Origin: Candidatus Kinetoplastibacterium crithidii
GTDB taxonomy: Bacteria > Pseudomonadota > Gammaproteobacteria > Burkholderiales > Burkholderiaceae_B
Direction of reading: 5' to 3'
NCBI GenBank assembly: GCA_027557655.1
Contig: CP064915.1
Span: 682,001 to 746,000, forward strand
DNA: 64,000 nucleotides
Below, piece after piece: positions 47,827 to 57,920 of the stretch (position 1 is the stretch's first letter; the number at the start of each line of letters is the position of its first letter). The translations under genes and the position numbers were made by a program. The notes below the pieces were generated by a model. It was not told the origin of the DNA. It ran no database searches and was given only the letters and a program-made list of their open reading frames with translations.

Positions 47827-48870
47827 ATGAAACTAGATATCCAACAAGCTATTACCTTTGGTCAAAAAATACTAATAGCACAGGGAGTGCCTGTGGATAT
47901 TGCATTTGACGTTTCTGAGCATTTAGTTACTTCCGATCAAGTAGGATATACAAGCCATGGTTTGTCTATCCTACCAACTTATCAGAAAGTTTTAGCAAAT
48001 GGTTTTATTAAAGCAGATGGAAGGCCAGAACTTTTTAATGATCAACCTGCTATTATAGGCTTTAACGGAAACAAAGGCTTCGGTCAACATGTTGGAAAAG
48101 TGGTTATAAAGCAAGCAATTGACCGTGCAAATAAACATGGTCAATGTATAGTTACAGTTAACAACTGCCATCATTTGGGAAGAATGGGTTATTACGGAGA
48201 AATAGCGGCAGAAGCTGGAATGATTTTATTAGCATTTACAAATGTTATTAATCGCGAACCTACAGTAGCTCCTTATGGGGGGGCTACTGCTAGGATGACT
48301 ACTAATCCACTATGTTTTGCAATACCATTACCAAATGGACGCCCATATTTTATAGTTGATATGGCAACTAGTTCTATGGCTATCAATAAAGCTAGAGTTT
48401 TAGCTACTAAAGGACTGCAAGCTGATAATGGTAGCATGATAGATGCTACTGGTAGACCAACTAATGACCCAAATGTTTTGTTTACAAATCCACCAGGTGC
48501 ATTATTACCTTTTGGTGCACATAAAGGATATGCATTAGGTTTAACGGCAGAACTATTGGCCGGCATACTAACAAATGGCGGCACAATCCAGCCTGGTAAC
48601 CCAAGACTAGGAGCTGCTATGAATAATATGTTTGCCATAATTATTAACCCTGATCTTGTAAACAAAAACAATAACTGGAGAGATTTAGAAAGCAATGCTT
48701 ATATAGACTACTTGCATTCTTGTCCACCACAACCTGGAGTTGATAAAGTACAATATCCTGGTGAGTATGAATACAATAATAAAATTAAAAATAATGAATC
48801 TATAGAGTTTGAAGATTCAATTTGGGAAAACATCTCATCCTTAGCAACTAGGCTTAATGTTACTTTATAA
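47827..48870 (+). CDS. Malate/L-lactate dehydrogenase (Ldh2/YlbC/YiaK family)
   Basis: NAD(P)-dependent 2-hydroxyacid dehydrogenase of the family containing malate, ureidoglycolate and 2,3-diketogulonate reductases. TSHGLSILPTY (H44) and NNCHHLGRMGYY (H115/H116) provide the catalytic region. NPLCFAIPLP, DMATSSMA and FGAHKGYALGLTAELLAG complete the pattern. The usual GK after the ATS motif is NK here. At 347 aa it is complete. It is probably co-transcribed with the transporter and oxidises its substrate. Exact substrate cannot be told from sequence. Confidence 0.88.
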   Translation: MKLDIQQAITFGQKILIAQGVPVDIAFDVSEHLVTSDQVGYTSHGLSILPTYQKVLANGFIKADGRPELFNDQPAIIGFNGNKGFGQHVGKVVIKQAIDRANKHGQCIVTVNNCHHLGRMGYYGEIAAEAGMILLAFTNVINREPTVAPYGGATARMTTNPLCFAIPLPNGRPYFIVDMATSSMAINKARVLATKGLQADNGSMIDATGRPTNDPNVLFTNPPGALLPFGAHKGYALGLTAELLAGILTNGGTIQPGNPRLGAAMNNMFAIIINPDLVNKNNNWRDLESNAYIDYLHSCPPQPGVDKVQYPGEYEYNNKIKNNESIEFEDSIWENISSLATRLNVTL

Positions 48871-48884
48871 ATAAGTTATGCTCT

Positions 48885-48924
48885 AATACAAAGGATTAAT
48901 ATAACCTATTAAATCCTTTGTATT
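48885..48924 (+). terminator. Intrinsic terminator after the dehydrogenase, overlapping the rodA 3' end
   Basis: A perfect 13-bp inverted repeat (AATACAAAGGATT at 48885-48897 / AATCCTTTGTATT at 48912-48924) is followed on the plus strand by TTTATTTT. Its right arm is made of the last codons of rodA on the other strand, so the coding sequence and the terminator share bases. Confidence 0.75.
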
Positions 48925-50063
48925 TTTATTTTAGATTCATTTTTAATATTCATTAAAAGACCACAAGATATTCCTATATTTAAAAATGCAGATCCGCCAT
49001 AGCTCATAAAAGGTAACGGAACACCTACTACTGGCAATATTCCAGTCACCATCCCTATATTTACAAACACATAAACAAAAAACATCATTGAGATGGAAGC
49101 TGATAACAATCTAGAAAATGATGTTTTTGCTGATATAGATATTTTTAAACCAAGCAAAATTAATAAAAAATATAATATTAGCAAAAAAATACAACCATAT
49201 AAACCAAACTCTTCTGCAAAGACAGCAAAAATAAAATCAGTCATCCTTTCAGGAATAAAATCTAGATGTGACTGAGTACCTTGCATATAACCCTTACCAT
49301 ATAAACCTCCAGATCCAATAGCTATCATAGATTGTATTGTATGAAATCCATTTCCTAAAGGATCAGATAAAGGATTTAATAAAGTACAAATTCTATTTTT
49401 TTGATAATCATGCAAAAAAAACCAACTAACTTCTGAAGAGCAAAGAACATCTTTATAGAAAAGCAATACTAATATCAAAGAAATAATTAATACTACAATA
49501 GGAACTATTATCCTAAATGATAACCCAGCAAAATATACAACAAAAAAACCAGATGCGAATACTAACAAAGATGTTCCTAAATCAGGCTGAAGAAGAATAA
49601 GAAAAAATGGAACTATCAAAATTACAAATGCAATAAAAAAATCTCTTTTCTGCAATCTATCATTATTTTGGACTCTATCAAAATACCATGCTAGCATCAT
49701 AGGAACCGCGATTTTCAACATCTCTGATGGCTGTATTCTTGTAAATCCTATACTTAACCAACGAGTTGCTCCCTTAGTAGTCTCTCCAAAGAACTCTACA
49801 CATAAAAGCAAAAATATGCCAAATATGTAACAAGGTAATGAAAAATTTCTCAGCCATGTTGGAGGTAGTATAGAAACAAAAAACATAGCTAAACATGCAA
49901 GAATACAATTGTATATTTGAGCTGAAAAACGCAAATCATAGTATCCTACGGCTGAACGTAAAGCAACTAGACCCATAATAGAAAGAACGAAATATATAAC
50001 TAATATAAAAAAATCTATACCATTGATGAATCTATGAAAAATATCGTAAAAAGAAAATTTCAT
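48909..50063 (-). CDS. rodA: Rod-shape SEDS peptidoglycan polymerase RodA
   Basis: Multi-pass inner-membrane glycosyltransferase of the elongasome, working with PBP2. Conserved pieces include STRWLSIG-type GATRWLSIGFTRIQPSEMLKIA, LLQPDLGTSLL and VGVPLPFMSYGGSAF. The length of 384 aa is normal. It is the last gene of mreB-mreC-mreD-mrdA-rodA. Confidence 0.95.
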   Translation of the reverse strand: MKFSFYDIFHRFINGIDFFILVIYFVLSIMGLVALRSAVGYYDLRFSAQIYNCILACLAMFFVSILPPTWLRNFSLPCYIFGIFLLLCVEFFGETTKGATRWLSIGFTRIQPSEMLKIAVPMMLAWYFDRVQNNDRLQKRDFFIAFVILIVPFFLILLQPDLGTSLLVFASGFFVVYFAGLSFRIIVPIVVLIISLILVLLFYKDVLCSSEVSWFFLHDYQKNRICTLLNPLSDPLGNGFHTIQSMIAIGSGGLYGKGYMQGTQSHLDFIPERMTDFIFAVFAEEFGLYGCIFLLILYFLLILLGLKISISAKTSFSRLLSASISMMFFVYVFVNIGMVTGILPVVGVPLPFMSYGGSAFLNIGISCGLLMNIKNESKIKIQRI

Positions 50064-50104
50064 AAAAGCCCTTCTATATAAACCAATGCTATCTCCAAAT
50101 GATA

Positions 50105-51946
50105 CTAATTATTATTTAATAGCCAATAATCAAAAATTTTACGAGCTATAGGGGCTGCTTCTTTTGAGCCCCACCCCCCATTTTCAACAATAATAGCAAC
50201 AGCAATTTTAGGATTATTTGAAGGAGCAAATCCCATAAATAAGGCATGATCACGCAATTTCTCATTTATAAAATTAGCATTGTACTTACTACCTCGCAAA
50301 CTAAATACTTGAGCAGTTCCAGTTTTTCCTGCTACAGAATAAGGAGTACGTAAAAAAGCATTTCTAGCTGTTCCATAATTTATAACATCTTCCATAGCAG
50401 ATTTTATGAAACTAACGTTAGAATCCTTTAATAGCACTTGATATAATGGATTATACAAAATTTTTTCTTCTTTTTCTGACATAGGTGACTTAGTTTTATA
50501 AACTAAATGAGGTTTTCTATATAACCCATTATTTGCTAAAACAGTAAGACCCTGCGCTAATTGTAACAACGTAAATGAATTATAACCCTGACCAACCATT
50601 AAAGAAATAGTATCTCCTAAATACCATTTTTGCATTTTTTTATTAGAATATTTTTTACGTTTCCACTCAGTTGATGGAAGAATACCTTGTTTTTCACCAT
50701 CTAAATCTATATCTAACTTTTGACCAAAACCAAATTGTTTAATAAAGTCGTGTAGTTCATCAACACCCATATCTAGGCCAAGAGAATAAAAATATGTATC
50801 AGAAGAAACAACTATAGCTTTATACATATCTACCATACCATGAGCAATACTACCTGGATTACGAAACTTCTGACCTCCACATTCAAAATATCCTGGATCC
50901 ATAATTTTATCATTAGGACTTCTTTTCCCTAACTCTAAAGCTGCCAACGCTACAAATGGCTTATAAACAGACCCTATTGGATAGGTCCCATATAATGCTC
51001 TATTGATTAATGGATAATCAAGTGAATTATTAAGTAAACTCCAACTATTTTTATCTATGCCATCTACAAACAAATTTGGATCAAATGATGGCATAGAAAC
51101 CAATGCTAAAATTTCCCCTGTATTTGGATCTATTGCAACAACAGCTCCTTTCTTAGAGCCAAAAGCATTAAAAATAGTCTTTTGTAATCCTATATCTATA
51201 GATAGAAAAATATCTTTACCTGGAATTGGATCTATCGACTTTAATACACGAACAGGTTTTCCTGCTGCTGTAACCTCTATTTCTTTAAAGCCTGTATAAC
51301 CATGCAAAGTTGTTTCCCAAGTCTTTTCAATGCCTTTCTTACCAATTAATTGACTACCACGATAATTAGCTATTTTAGTATCATCCAAATTACTAAAATC
51401 ACTGTCAGATATTCTACCGATATAACCAATAACATGAGAAACTTCATAACAATAAGGATATTCTCTTATCCATCTTGACTTGATTTTTAGTTCTGGGAAT
51501 TTAAAAGCATGAGCAGCAAACCAAGACACTTCAAACTCATCTAACTTATTGCGAATAACAATAGGCTTGTATCTACCATACTCTATAATCTGGCGAGCTA
51601 TTCTACGCTTATTACTCTCACTGATTTTAATTGCTGGCTCCAACTCTTGGAACAAAGCTTCTAACTTATCAGCTTTTACTGAAGACATCTCTAATGTATA
51701 AACACAATTACTACAAGCGAGAACTTCCCCATTACGATCAAAAATACTACCCCTCTTTGGAGGCATAGGAACAACAGATATACGATTATTATCAGCCTTC
51801 TCAGATAAGCCTTCATATAAACTAACTTGTAAATACCATAATCTAATTATCAATATACAAAAACCAAACAAAAAAAATAGAACACCTATTATGATTCTTT
51901 CTGAAAATCTTTTGATTATTTTTACTTGACTATCAAGCTCTAACAT
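50105..51946 (-). CDS. mrdA: Penicillin-binding protein 2 (elongation transpeptidase)
   Basis: Class B PBP of the elongasome with one N-terminal membrane span (about residues 17-36). The transpeptidase motifs are SVYK (active serine, in YPIGSVYKPF), SSD (VVSSDTYFYSLG) and KTGTAQ. The dimerisation/pedestal domain precedes them. The length of 613 aa is complete. It starts 9 bp after mreD. Presence with RodA and MreBCD indicates that peptidoglycan side-wall synthesis is kept. Confidence 0.95.
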   Translation of the reverse strand: MLELDSQVKIIKRFSERIIIGVLFFLFGFCILIIRLWYLQVSLYEGLSEKADNNRISVVPMPPKRGSIFDRNGEVLACSNCVYTLEMSSVKADKLEALFQELEPAIKISESNKRRIARQIIEYGRYKPIVIRNKLDEFEVSWFAAHAFKFPELKIKSRWIREYPYCYEVSHVIGYIGRISDSDFSNLDDTKIANYRGSQLIGKKGIEKTWETTLHGYTGFKEIEVTAAGKPVRVLKSIDPIPGKDIFLSIDIGLQKTIFNAFGSKKGAVVAIDPNTGEILALVSMPSFDPNLFVDGIDKNSWSLLNNSLDYPLINRALYGTYPIGSVYKPFVALAALELGKRSPNDKIMDPGYFECGGQKFRNPGSIAHGMVDMYKAIVVSSDTYFYSLGLDMGVDELHDFIKQFGFGQKLDIDLDGEKQGILPSTEWKRKKYSNKKMQKWYLGDTISLMVGQGYNSFTLLQLAQGLTVLANNGLYRKPHLVYKTKSPMSEKEEKILYNPLYQVLLKDSNVSFIKSAMEDVINYGTARNAFLRTPYSVAGKTGTAQVFSLRGSKYNANFINEKLRDHALFMGFAPSNNPKIAVAIIVENGGWGSKEAAPIARKIFDYWLLNNN

Positions 51947-51955
51947 AAAAATAAA

Positions 51956-52504
51956 TTATTGAACGGTTGGTGAGTCAGAAATGACCGCTGGACGTTGGGG
52001 AATAAGCAAAAACCAACCAACTAATGGCCACATTAAAAGAATAAATAGAACCTCTTTTGACCAGCCCCATCCTACCCATCTAATATTTATCCAAGAAACA
52101 AAAAGCTTACTAATAAATGAAGAAAAAAATAATATGGGAGCAAGATGTACAGCTTGGATAAACAATCCGAAACGCAACAATCTTTTACGAATTACTAAGG
52201 CAAAGTAAGCAAAAAGAGTAAAAAATAAAGCATTTTCTCCCAAAAAAAATGTCCCTTGTACATCTACTAAAATACCAAAACAAAAAGCAGTTAATAAGCC
52301 TATTCTTGATGAATCATGAACACACCAAAATACTATTACTGTCACTAATAAATTTACAGGAAATGAAGGTACTAAAGATAGCATCCAAGATAAAAATATA
52401 CTACTCCAAACAAATTTCGCCTGAGCTGGCCTAGCTACTTGATCAGGCTCCACATTACTTGGCATACCAATTCTTCTATATTGGGATAATTGTTTATCTT
52501 TCAT
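51956..52504 (-). CDS. mreD: Rod-shape determining protein MreD
   Basis: Small inner-membrane protein linking MreC to the elongasome. It has about five hydrophobic segments after a polar N-terminus of about 30 residues. Segments such as FCFGILVDVQGTFFLGENALFF match beta-proteobacterial MreD. The length of 182 aa is normal. It lies 5 bp after mreC. Confidence 0.9.
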   Translation of the reverse strand: MKDKQLSQYRRIGMPSNVEPDQVARPAQAKFVWSSIFLSWMLSLVPSFPVNLLVTVIVFWCVHDSSRIGLLTAFCFGILVDVQGTFFLGENALFFTLFAYFALVIRKRLLRFGLFIQAVHLAPILFFSSFISKLFVSWINIRWVGWGWSKEVLFILLMWPLVGWFLLIPQRPAVISDSPTVQ

Positions 52505-52509
52505 TTTGT

Positions 52510-53358
52510 TTAATTCATTTCTATTTTTAAAACAATAAAGTGACGATAATATTCAGGATGAGCAACAGATTCAGCAATAGCACGAGAGTATCCTGAGATA
52601 TGATCTTTTTCAACTTTTATAACTTTAGCTACAGGTAATCCAACTGGAAAAATGCCTCCTATCCCACTTGTTACCAACAAATCATCAATTTTTATATCAA
52701 AATTATCAGTTAAATAACGAACTTCCAATAAACCTGGTATTCCTAATCCAAAAGTGATTAAACGAAGACCATTTCTAGTTATCTGCACTGGAACTGAAAC
52801 ATTATGATCAGATACTAAAGCAGCTTCAGCAGTCACTGGAGTTACCCTAATAATTTGACCTACAACACCTCCTTCGCTAATTACAGACATTCCCGGAGAA
52901 ATACCAACTTTGCTGCCTTTATTAAAAATTAAATGTTGATTAAAACTATTATTAGACTCATATAAAATTTCAACTACTATTGAATATTCCTTGATGGAAT
53001 CTGTAATTCCTAGTAATTTACGTAATTGATAATTCTCAGTAGTCAGATGTGAAAGTCTTGTTGTGATTTGAGCCATTTCAATATATTGTTTTTGCAACAA
53101 TTCATTTTCTCTACGTATCATATTTGCTGCATTAAACCAATTATTAATACATCGAAAAGTATCTCTAGGAATCAGCACTATACGCTGGAAAGGATAAATA
53201 ACAACTGACACCAGTTTCCTAACCGGCTCTACCGTATTAGGAAATCTAGCATCACAAATTAACAAAATTAAAGCCACTAACAAAGCAATAAACAGCTTGA
53301 TTTCTAAAGATATTCCACGCCTAAATAAAGGCCGTACCCCTTGACGCTGTATATCCAT
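52510..53358 (-). CDS. mreC: Rod-shape determining protein MreC
   Basis: Bitopic scaffold of the elongasome: a membrane span at about residues 22-40, a coiled coil at about 75-112 (ENELLQKQYIEMAQITTRLSHL), then two beta domains with NKGSKVGISPGMSVISEGGVVGQI. The length of 282 aa is normal. It lies 32 bp after mreB. Confidence 0.93.
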   Translation of the reverse strand: MDIQRQGVRPLFRRGISLEIKLFIALLVALILLICDARFPNTVEPVRKLVSVVIYPFQRIVLIPRDTFRCINNWFNAANMIRRENELLQKQYIEMAQITTRLSHLTTENYQLRKLLGITDSIKEYSIVVEILYESNNSFNQHLIFNKGSKVGISPGMSVISEGGVVGQIIRVTPVTAEAALVSDHNVSVPVQITRNGLRLITFGLGIPGLLEVRYLTDNFDIKIDDLLVTSGIGGIFPVGLPVAKVIKVEKDHISGYSRAIAESVAHPEYYRHFIVLKIEMN

Positions 53359-53390
53359 GTATTACTTTATTACTATCAGTATAAAAATTT

Positions 53391-54434
53391 TCAATCATTA
53401 ATAAAAATAGAACCAAGTTTTTCCAAATGCTCTAATGCCTCACCACAACCTCGTACCACACAAGTTAAAGGATCATCCGCTACTACTACAGGCAAACCTG
53501 TTTCTTCTTGTAATAAACGATCTAGATCTCTTAGTAAAGCTCCCCCACCTGTAAGCGAAATTCCTTTATCTGTAATATCGGCACCTAACTCAGGAGGTGT
53601 TTGTTCTAAAGCAATTTTAACCGCTGAAACTATTTGATTTAAAGGATCAGTAAGCGACTCTAGAATTTCACCAGAAGACACTGTAAAACCTCTAGGAACA
53701 CCTTCCGCTAGATTCCTACCTTTTACTTCTATTTCTTTTACATCAGAACCAGGAAAAGCAGAACCTATGCTTTTTTTAATAAGTTCAGCCGTAGGCTCTC
53801 CTATCAACATACCATAATTACGTCTTATATAATTTACTATGGACTCATCAAATTTATCACCACCAACTCTCACAGAACCTTTATAAACCATGCCTCCAAG
53901 AGATATTACAGCAACCTCCGTTGTCCCTCCACCTATATCTACAACCATAGAACCACTAGCATCTGAAACAGATAGACCTGCGCCAATAGCAGCGGCCATA
54001 GGTTCTTCTATTAAATAAACATGAGATGCACCTGCTCCTAAAGCTGATTCTCTAATAGCTCTTCTCTCAACCTGAGTAGAACCACATGGAACACAAACAA
54101 TAATCCTAGGGCTTGGAGCAAGCATATTACGTGGATGAACCATCCTGATAAATTGCTTAAGCATCTGCTCTGTTACAGTGAAATCTGCTATCACCCCATC
54201 TTTCATGGGACGTATTGCCTCGATATTCCCTGGAACCCTACCAAGCATTTGTTTAGCCTCATGCCCCACAGCTTGAATAATCTTCTTGCCATGAGGACCT
54301 CCATCATGTCTAATTGCAACTACAGATGGCTCATCAAGAACAATACCCTTACCTCTAACATAAATCAAAGTATTAGCTGTTCCTAAATCTATTGCCATAT
54401 CACTGGAAAAATAACTGCGCAAAAAACCAAACAT
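53391..54434 (-). CDS. mreB: Actin-like cell-shape protein MreB
   Basis: Bacterial actin that organises side-wall synthesis. AIDLGTANTLIYVRGKGIVLDEPSVVA at residues 15-41 and VVDIGGGTTEVAVISLGG near 167-184 are the nucleotide-binding phosphate loops. The sequence is very strongly conserved over 347 aa. It is the first gene of the rod operon, divergent from gatC across 175 bp. Confidence 0.98.
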   Translation of the reverse strand: MFGFLRSYFSSDMAIDLGTANTLIYVRGKGIVLDEPSVVAIRHDGGPHGKKIIQAVGHEAKQMLGRVPGNIEAIRPMKDGVIADFTVTEQMLKQFIRMVHPRNMLAPSPRIIVCVPCGSTQVERRAIRESALGAGASHVYLIEEPMAAAIGAGLSVSDASGSMVVDIGGGTTEVAVISLGGMVYKGSVRVGGDKFDESIVNYIRRNYGMLIGEPTAELIKKSIGSAFPGSDVKEIEVKGRNLAEGVPRGFTVSSGEILESLTDPLNQIVSAVKIALEQTPPELGADITDKGISLTGGGALLRDLDRLLQEETGLPVVVADDPLTCVVRGCGEALEHLEKLGSIFIND

Positions 54435-54609
54435 CTTAACTCAGCTTAAAAATAATTTCTTAGAATTCTATCAAACTATTAAAATATAAATTTATAATAC
54501 TTACGTAATATGCTATAAGATATTATAATTTTCAATAGTAGGATAAACTGTTTTTTGTATTAAATAACTGTCAAAACATCATTAAACATTCTAACACATA
54601 CATTTTTTT

Positions 54610-54924
54610 ATGGCTCTTAATAAAATAGATATTAATAATATTGCAACTATTTCTAAAATAGAAATCAAAGAAGAAGAAATTGGAATATTTGAGAAAGAAT
54701 TAAATAAAGTTATCAAAATAATTGAGAAAGTACAAGATGTACAGATAGATATAGATGCTATAGAACCATTAGTAAGTCCAATTTCTATAATAGATGATTA
54801 TAAGAACCATTTACGTGAGGACGTAACCCCTCAAACATGTTCTCAAGAATTTATGAAAACAATTATTCACAATTCACCAAAATTTGAAAACAATCTATTT
54901 GTAGTACCTAAAATTATTGAATAA
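54610..54924 (+). CDS. gatC: Asp-tRNA(Asn)/Glu-tRNA(Gln) amidotransferase subunit C
   Basis: Small scaffold subunit wrapping GatA and GatB. The 104 aa contain the family helices (EIGIFEKELNKVIKIIEKVQDV) and the C-terminal FVVPKIIE. It is followed by gatA with a 2-bp gap, the usual gatCAB order. Confidence 0.93.
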   Translation: MALNKIDINNIATISKIEIKEEEIGIFEKELNKVIKIIEKVQDVQIDIDAIEPLVSPISIIDDYKNHLREDVTPQTCSQEFMKTIIHNSPKFENNLFVVPKIIE

Positions 54925-54926
54925 TC

Positions 54927-56453
54927 ATGACAAAAAAACCACTACATACACAATTTAATGGAATAAATGAATTACGCAATGCAATCTTACAAAAAGATAT
55001 TAGTGTATTAGAAATTACAAAAAGTGCTCTAGAAAAAGCCAAAGAATTAGAACACCTCAATATATTTTTGCATTTAGATGAAGAGTTAACATTGCAACAG
55101 GCTAAAAATGCAGATAAAAACTCTTCAGATTTATCAAGGACATTAATTGGAATACCAATAGCTCACAAGGATAATATTGCAACGAAACAGTGGCGTACGA
55201 CTGCAGGTAGCAAAATGCTAGAAAACTATATTAGTCCATTTGATGCTACTATAGTCGAGAAACTAAAAGAACTTGGGAGCATTTCATTAGGCAAGTTGAA
55301 CTGTGATGAATTCGGCATGGGTTCAAACAATGAAAACTCTGCTTATGGCCCAGTAAAGAACCCTTGGGACATAAAGATAACTCCTGGAGGATCTTCTGGA
55401 GGCTCTGCTGCTGCTGTTGCCGCACGTATAGTCATGGCTTCAACAGGGACAGACACAGGAGGATCAATTAGAATGCCTGCTGCACTTTGTGGAGTTTGTG
55501 GGATAAAACCAACTTATGGAACTGTTTCAAGATATGGTGTTATAGCATTTGCTTCTAGCCTAGATCAAGTTGGAGTCTTTGCTAACAATAGTCTGGATTT
55601 ATTGGAAGTAATTAATGCCATTAGTGGCTATGATCATAAAGATTCCACAAGCATTAAAAGGTATTGCTCAGAAGAAATAAAAAATGGTTGGATCAAAAAA
55701 TCTTTTAACAATATTCAAAATACTTTCAAAAAAAATTCTAGCTCTCCACTAAAAAACATCAGAATAGGTATACCAAAAGAATTTTTTAATATGCCGATGA
55801 ATGAAGATATATTAAAAACAACTCAAGAAGCAATACATTTATTTGAAAAACTCGGTGCAGATATAATAAATATATCTATACCACATACAGAAATTGCAAT
55901 ACCAACCTATTATATAATAGCCTCAGCAGAAGCATCTAGCAATCTAGCTCGTTACGATGGTGTTCACTATGGCTATAGAACATCAAATTTTAAAAACATA
56001 GAAGGAATGATCTCCCGCTCTAGAGCAGAAGGTTTTGGAAATGAAGTTAAGATACGTACATTGCTTGGAACATATTTGTTATCTAAGAATAATTATGAAC
56101 AATTCTATTTAAAAGCGCAAAAAATACGAAGAATTATACTGAATAGCTTCCAAAAAACGTTCCATACTCAATGTGATCTTATAATGGGTCCAGTAACCAC
56201 AAAAAATACAAAAAAAATTGGAATAAAGAATATAAATGATACAGACTGGTTAGATGATATATACACAGTAAGTGCTAATTTAGCAGGGTTACCATCAATG
56301 TCAATACCTTGTGGATTCAATAAAAGTGATGACTCACACCCTATCGGTTTACAAATTATTGGCAACTATTTTTCAGAACCTCTCATGATAGCAACCTCAG
56401 ATTGTTATCAGCAAAATACTAATTGGCATAAAAAATTACCAGATAACATATAG
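54927..56453 (+). CDS. gatA: Asp-tRNA(Asn)/Glu-tRNA(Gln) amidotransferase subunit A
   Basis: Amidase that releases ammonia from glutamine for the GatB site. The Ser-cisSer-Lys triad is visible: lysine in PIAHKDNI and serines in PGGSSGGSAAAVAARIV and GTDTGGSIRMPA. The length of 508 aa is full. It sits between gatC and gatB in a tight operon. Confidence 0.97.
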   Translation: MTKKPLHTQFNGINELRNAILQKDISVLEITKSALEKAKELEHLNIFLHLDEELTLQQAKNADKNSSDLSRTLIGIPIAHKDNIATKQWRTTAGSKMLENYISPFDATIVEKLKELGSISLGKLNCDEFGMGSNNENSAYGPVKNPWDIKITPGGSSGGSAAAVAARIVMASTGTDTGGSIRMPAALCGVCGIKPTYGTVSRYGVIAFASSLDQVGVFANNSLDLLEVINAISGYDHKDSTSIKRYCSEEIKNGWIKKSFNNIQNTFKKNSSSPLKNIRIGIPKEFFNMPMNEDILKTTQEAIHLFEKLGADIINISIPHTEIAIPTYYIIASAEASSNLARYDGVHYGYRTSNFKNIEGMISRSRAEGFGNEVKIRTLLGTYLLSKNNYEQFYLKAQKIRRIILNSFQKTFHTQCDLIMGPVTTKNTKKIGIKNINDTDWLDDIYTVSANLAGLPSMSIPCGFNKSDDSHPIGLQIIGNYFSEPLMIATSDCYQQNTNWHKKLPDNI

Positions 56454-56462
56454 GATACGCAA

Positions 56463-57908
56463 ATGAACTCCAAATGGGAAACAACAATAGGTATTGAAAC
56501 CCATGTGCAACTCTTAACAAAAACAAAAATATTTTCTAGTAGTAATTGCTCTTTTGGTGGAAAACCAAATCAAAATACCGATGAAATAGATATGGCCTTA
56601 CCTGGTAGTCTACCTGTTGCTAATCTGGAAGCTATAAAGTGTGCAATAAAATTTGGCTTAGCAGTGAATGCAGAAATATCTTGTGATTCAAGATTTGATA
56701 GAAAACATTATTTTTATCCAGATTTACCAAAGGGTTATCAAACAAGTCAGTTCTACAAACCCATTTTACAAGGTGGAAACATCTGTTTTTATGAAAACAA
56801 TGTAAAGAAAAGAGTAAATCTTGTAGAGGCTCATTTAGAAGAAGATGCTGGGAAATTAATACATCAATCATTCTCAACTGGAATCGATTTAAATAGAGCA
56901 GGAATGCCTTTATTAGAAATAGTAACACATCCTGAAATTTGCTCAGCACAAGAAGCTGTTGCTTACGCAAAAACATTACATAATTTAGTAATGTGGCTCG
57001 GTATATGTGACGGCAATATGCAAGAAGGATCATTTCGTTGTGATGCAAACGTATCTGTGAAACTAAAAAATTCAAAAAAACTTGGAACAAGAACGGAAAT
57101 AAAAAATATAAATTCTTTTAGATTTCTAGAAAAAGCAATAATATTTGAATACAAAAGACAAATCAACTTATTAGAACAGAATAAATTAGTTATACAAGAA
57201 ACCAGGTTATATGATTCTGATAAAAATGAAACTAGAAGTATGCGTAATAAAGAAGATGCTATAGATTATAGATATATGCCTGATCCTGATTTACCTATAA
57301 TATATATAAGCACAGAATTAATAGAAACAATAAGAAAAAGCTTACCAGAATTACCTGAGCATAAAAGGATAAGATTCGAAAAAGAATACAACTTATCAAA
57401 ATCTGATGCCTCACAATTATCAAGCAATATAAATATAGCTAATTATTTCGAATCAATAGTGCTTGAACTACCAAAAGGCAGTGAAAAAATAGTAGCTAAC
57501 TGGATGATCGGCGACCTCAATGCCTTTTTGAATAAATATAATAAAACTATAGAAGATATGCCAATAGGATCAAAAACCATAGCTAACATGATAGAAAAAA
57601 TAATAAATGGTACGTTATCAAACAAAAATGCAAAAGATGTATTTGAAATACTATGGAATAATGAACAAAGTAATATTGACGATATTATAGAGAAGAATGG
57701 ACTAAAGCAAATTAATGATGACAGTATTATTATTGATATAATAAACTCTGTTTTAACTAATAATAAAAACATAGTAGAAGATTATAAATCTGGTAAAGAA
57801 AAAGCTTTCAACTCACTAATAGGCAAAATTATGAAAGAAATCAAAGGGAGAGCTGATCCCTCACAAATACGTCAATTACTTCAACAACAGCTCTATAAAG
57901 TTCATTAA
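56463..57908 (+). CDS. gatB: Asp-tRNA(Asn)/Glu-tRNA(Gln) amidotransferase subunit B
   Basis: Kinase/transamidase subunit that phosphorylates and amidates mischarged tRNA. The N-terminus WETTIGIETHVQLLT and later RFDRKHYFYPDLPKGYQTSQ, HLEEDAGKL and DLNRAGMPLLEIVTHPE are family landmarks. The C-terminal YqeY-like tail domain is complete. The length of 481 aa is normal. It converges on pyrE with a 12-bp gap. Confidence 0.97.
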   Translation: MNSKWETTIGIETHVQLLTKTKIFSSSNCSFGGKPNQNTDEIDMALPGSLPVANLEAIKCAIKFGLAVNAEISCDSRFDRKHYFYPDLPKGYQTSQFYKPILQGGNICFYENNVKKRVNLVEAHLEEDAGKLIHQSFSTGIDLNRAGMPLLEIVTHPEICSAQEAVAYAKTLHNLVMWLGICDGNMQEGSFRCDANVSVKLKNSKKLGTRTEIKNINSFRFLEKAIIFEYKRQINLLEQNKLVIQETRLYDSDKNETRSMRNKEDAIDYRYMPDPDLPIIYISTELIETIRKSLPELPEHKRIRFEKEYNLSKSDASQLSSNINIANYFESIVLELPKGSEKIVANWMIGDLNAFLNKYNKTIEDMPIGSKTIANMIEKIINGTLSNKNAKDVFEILWNNEQSNIDDIIEKNGLKQINDDSIIIDIINSVLTNNKNIVEDYKSGKEKAFNSLIGKIMKEIKGRADPSQIRQLLQQQLYKVH

Positions 57909-57920
57909 AATATTATGAAA

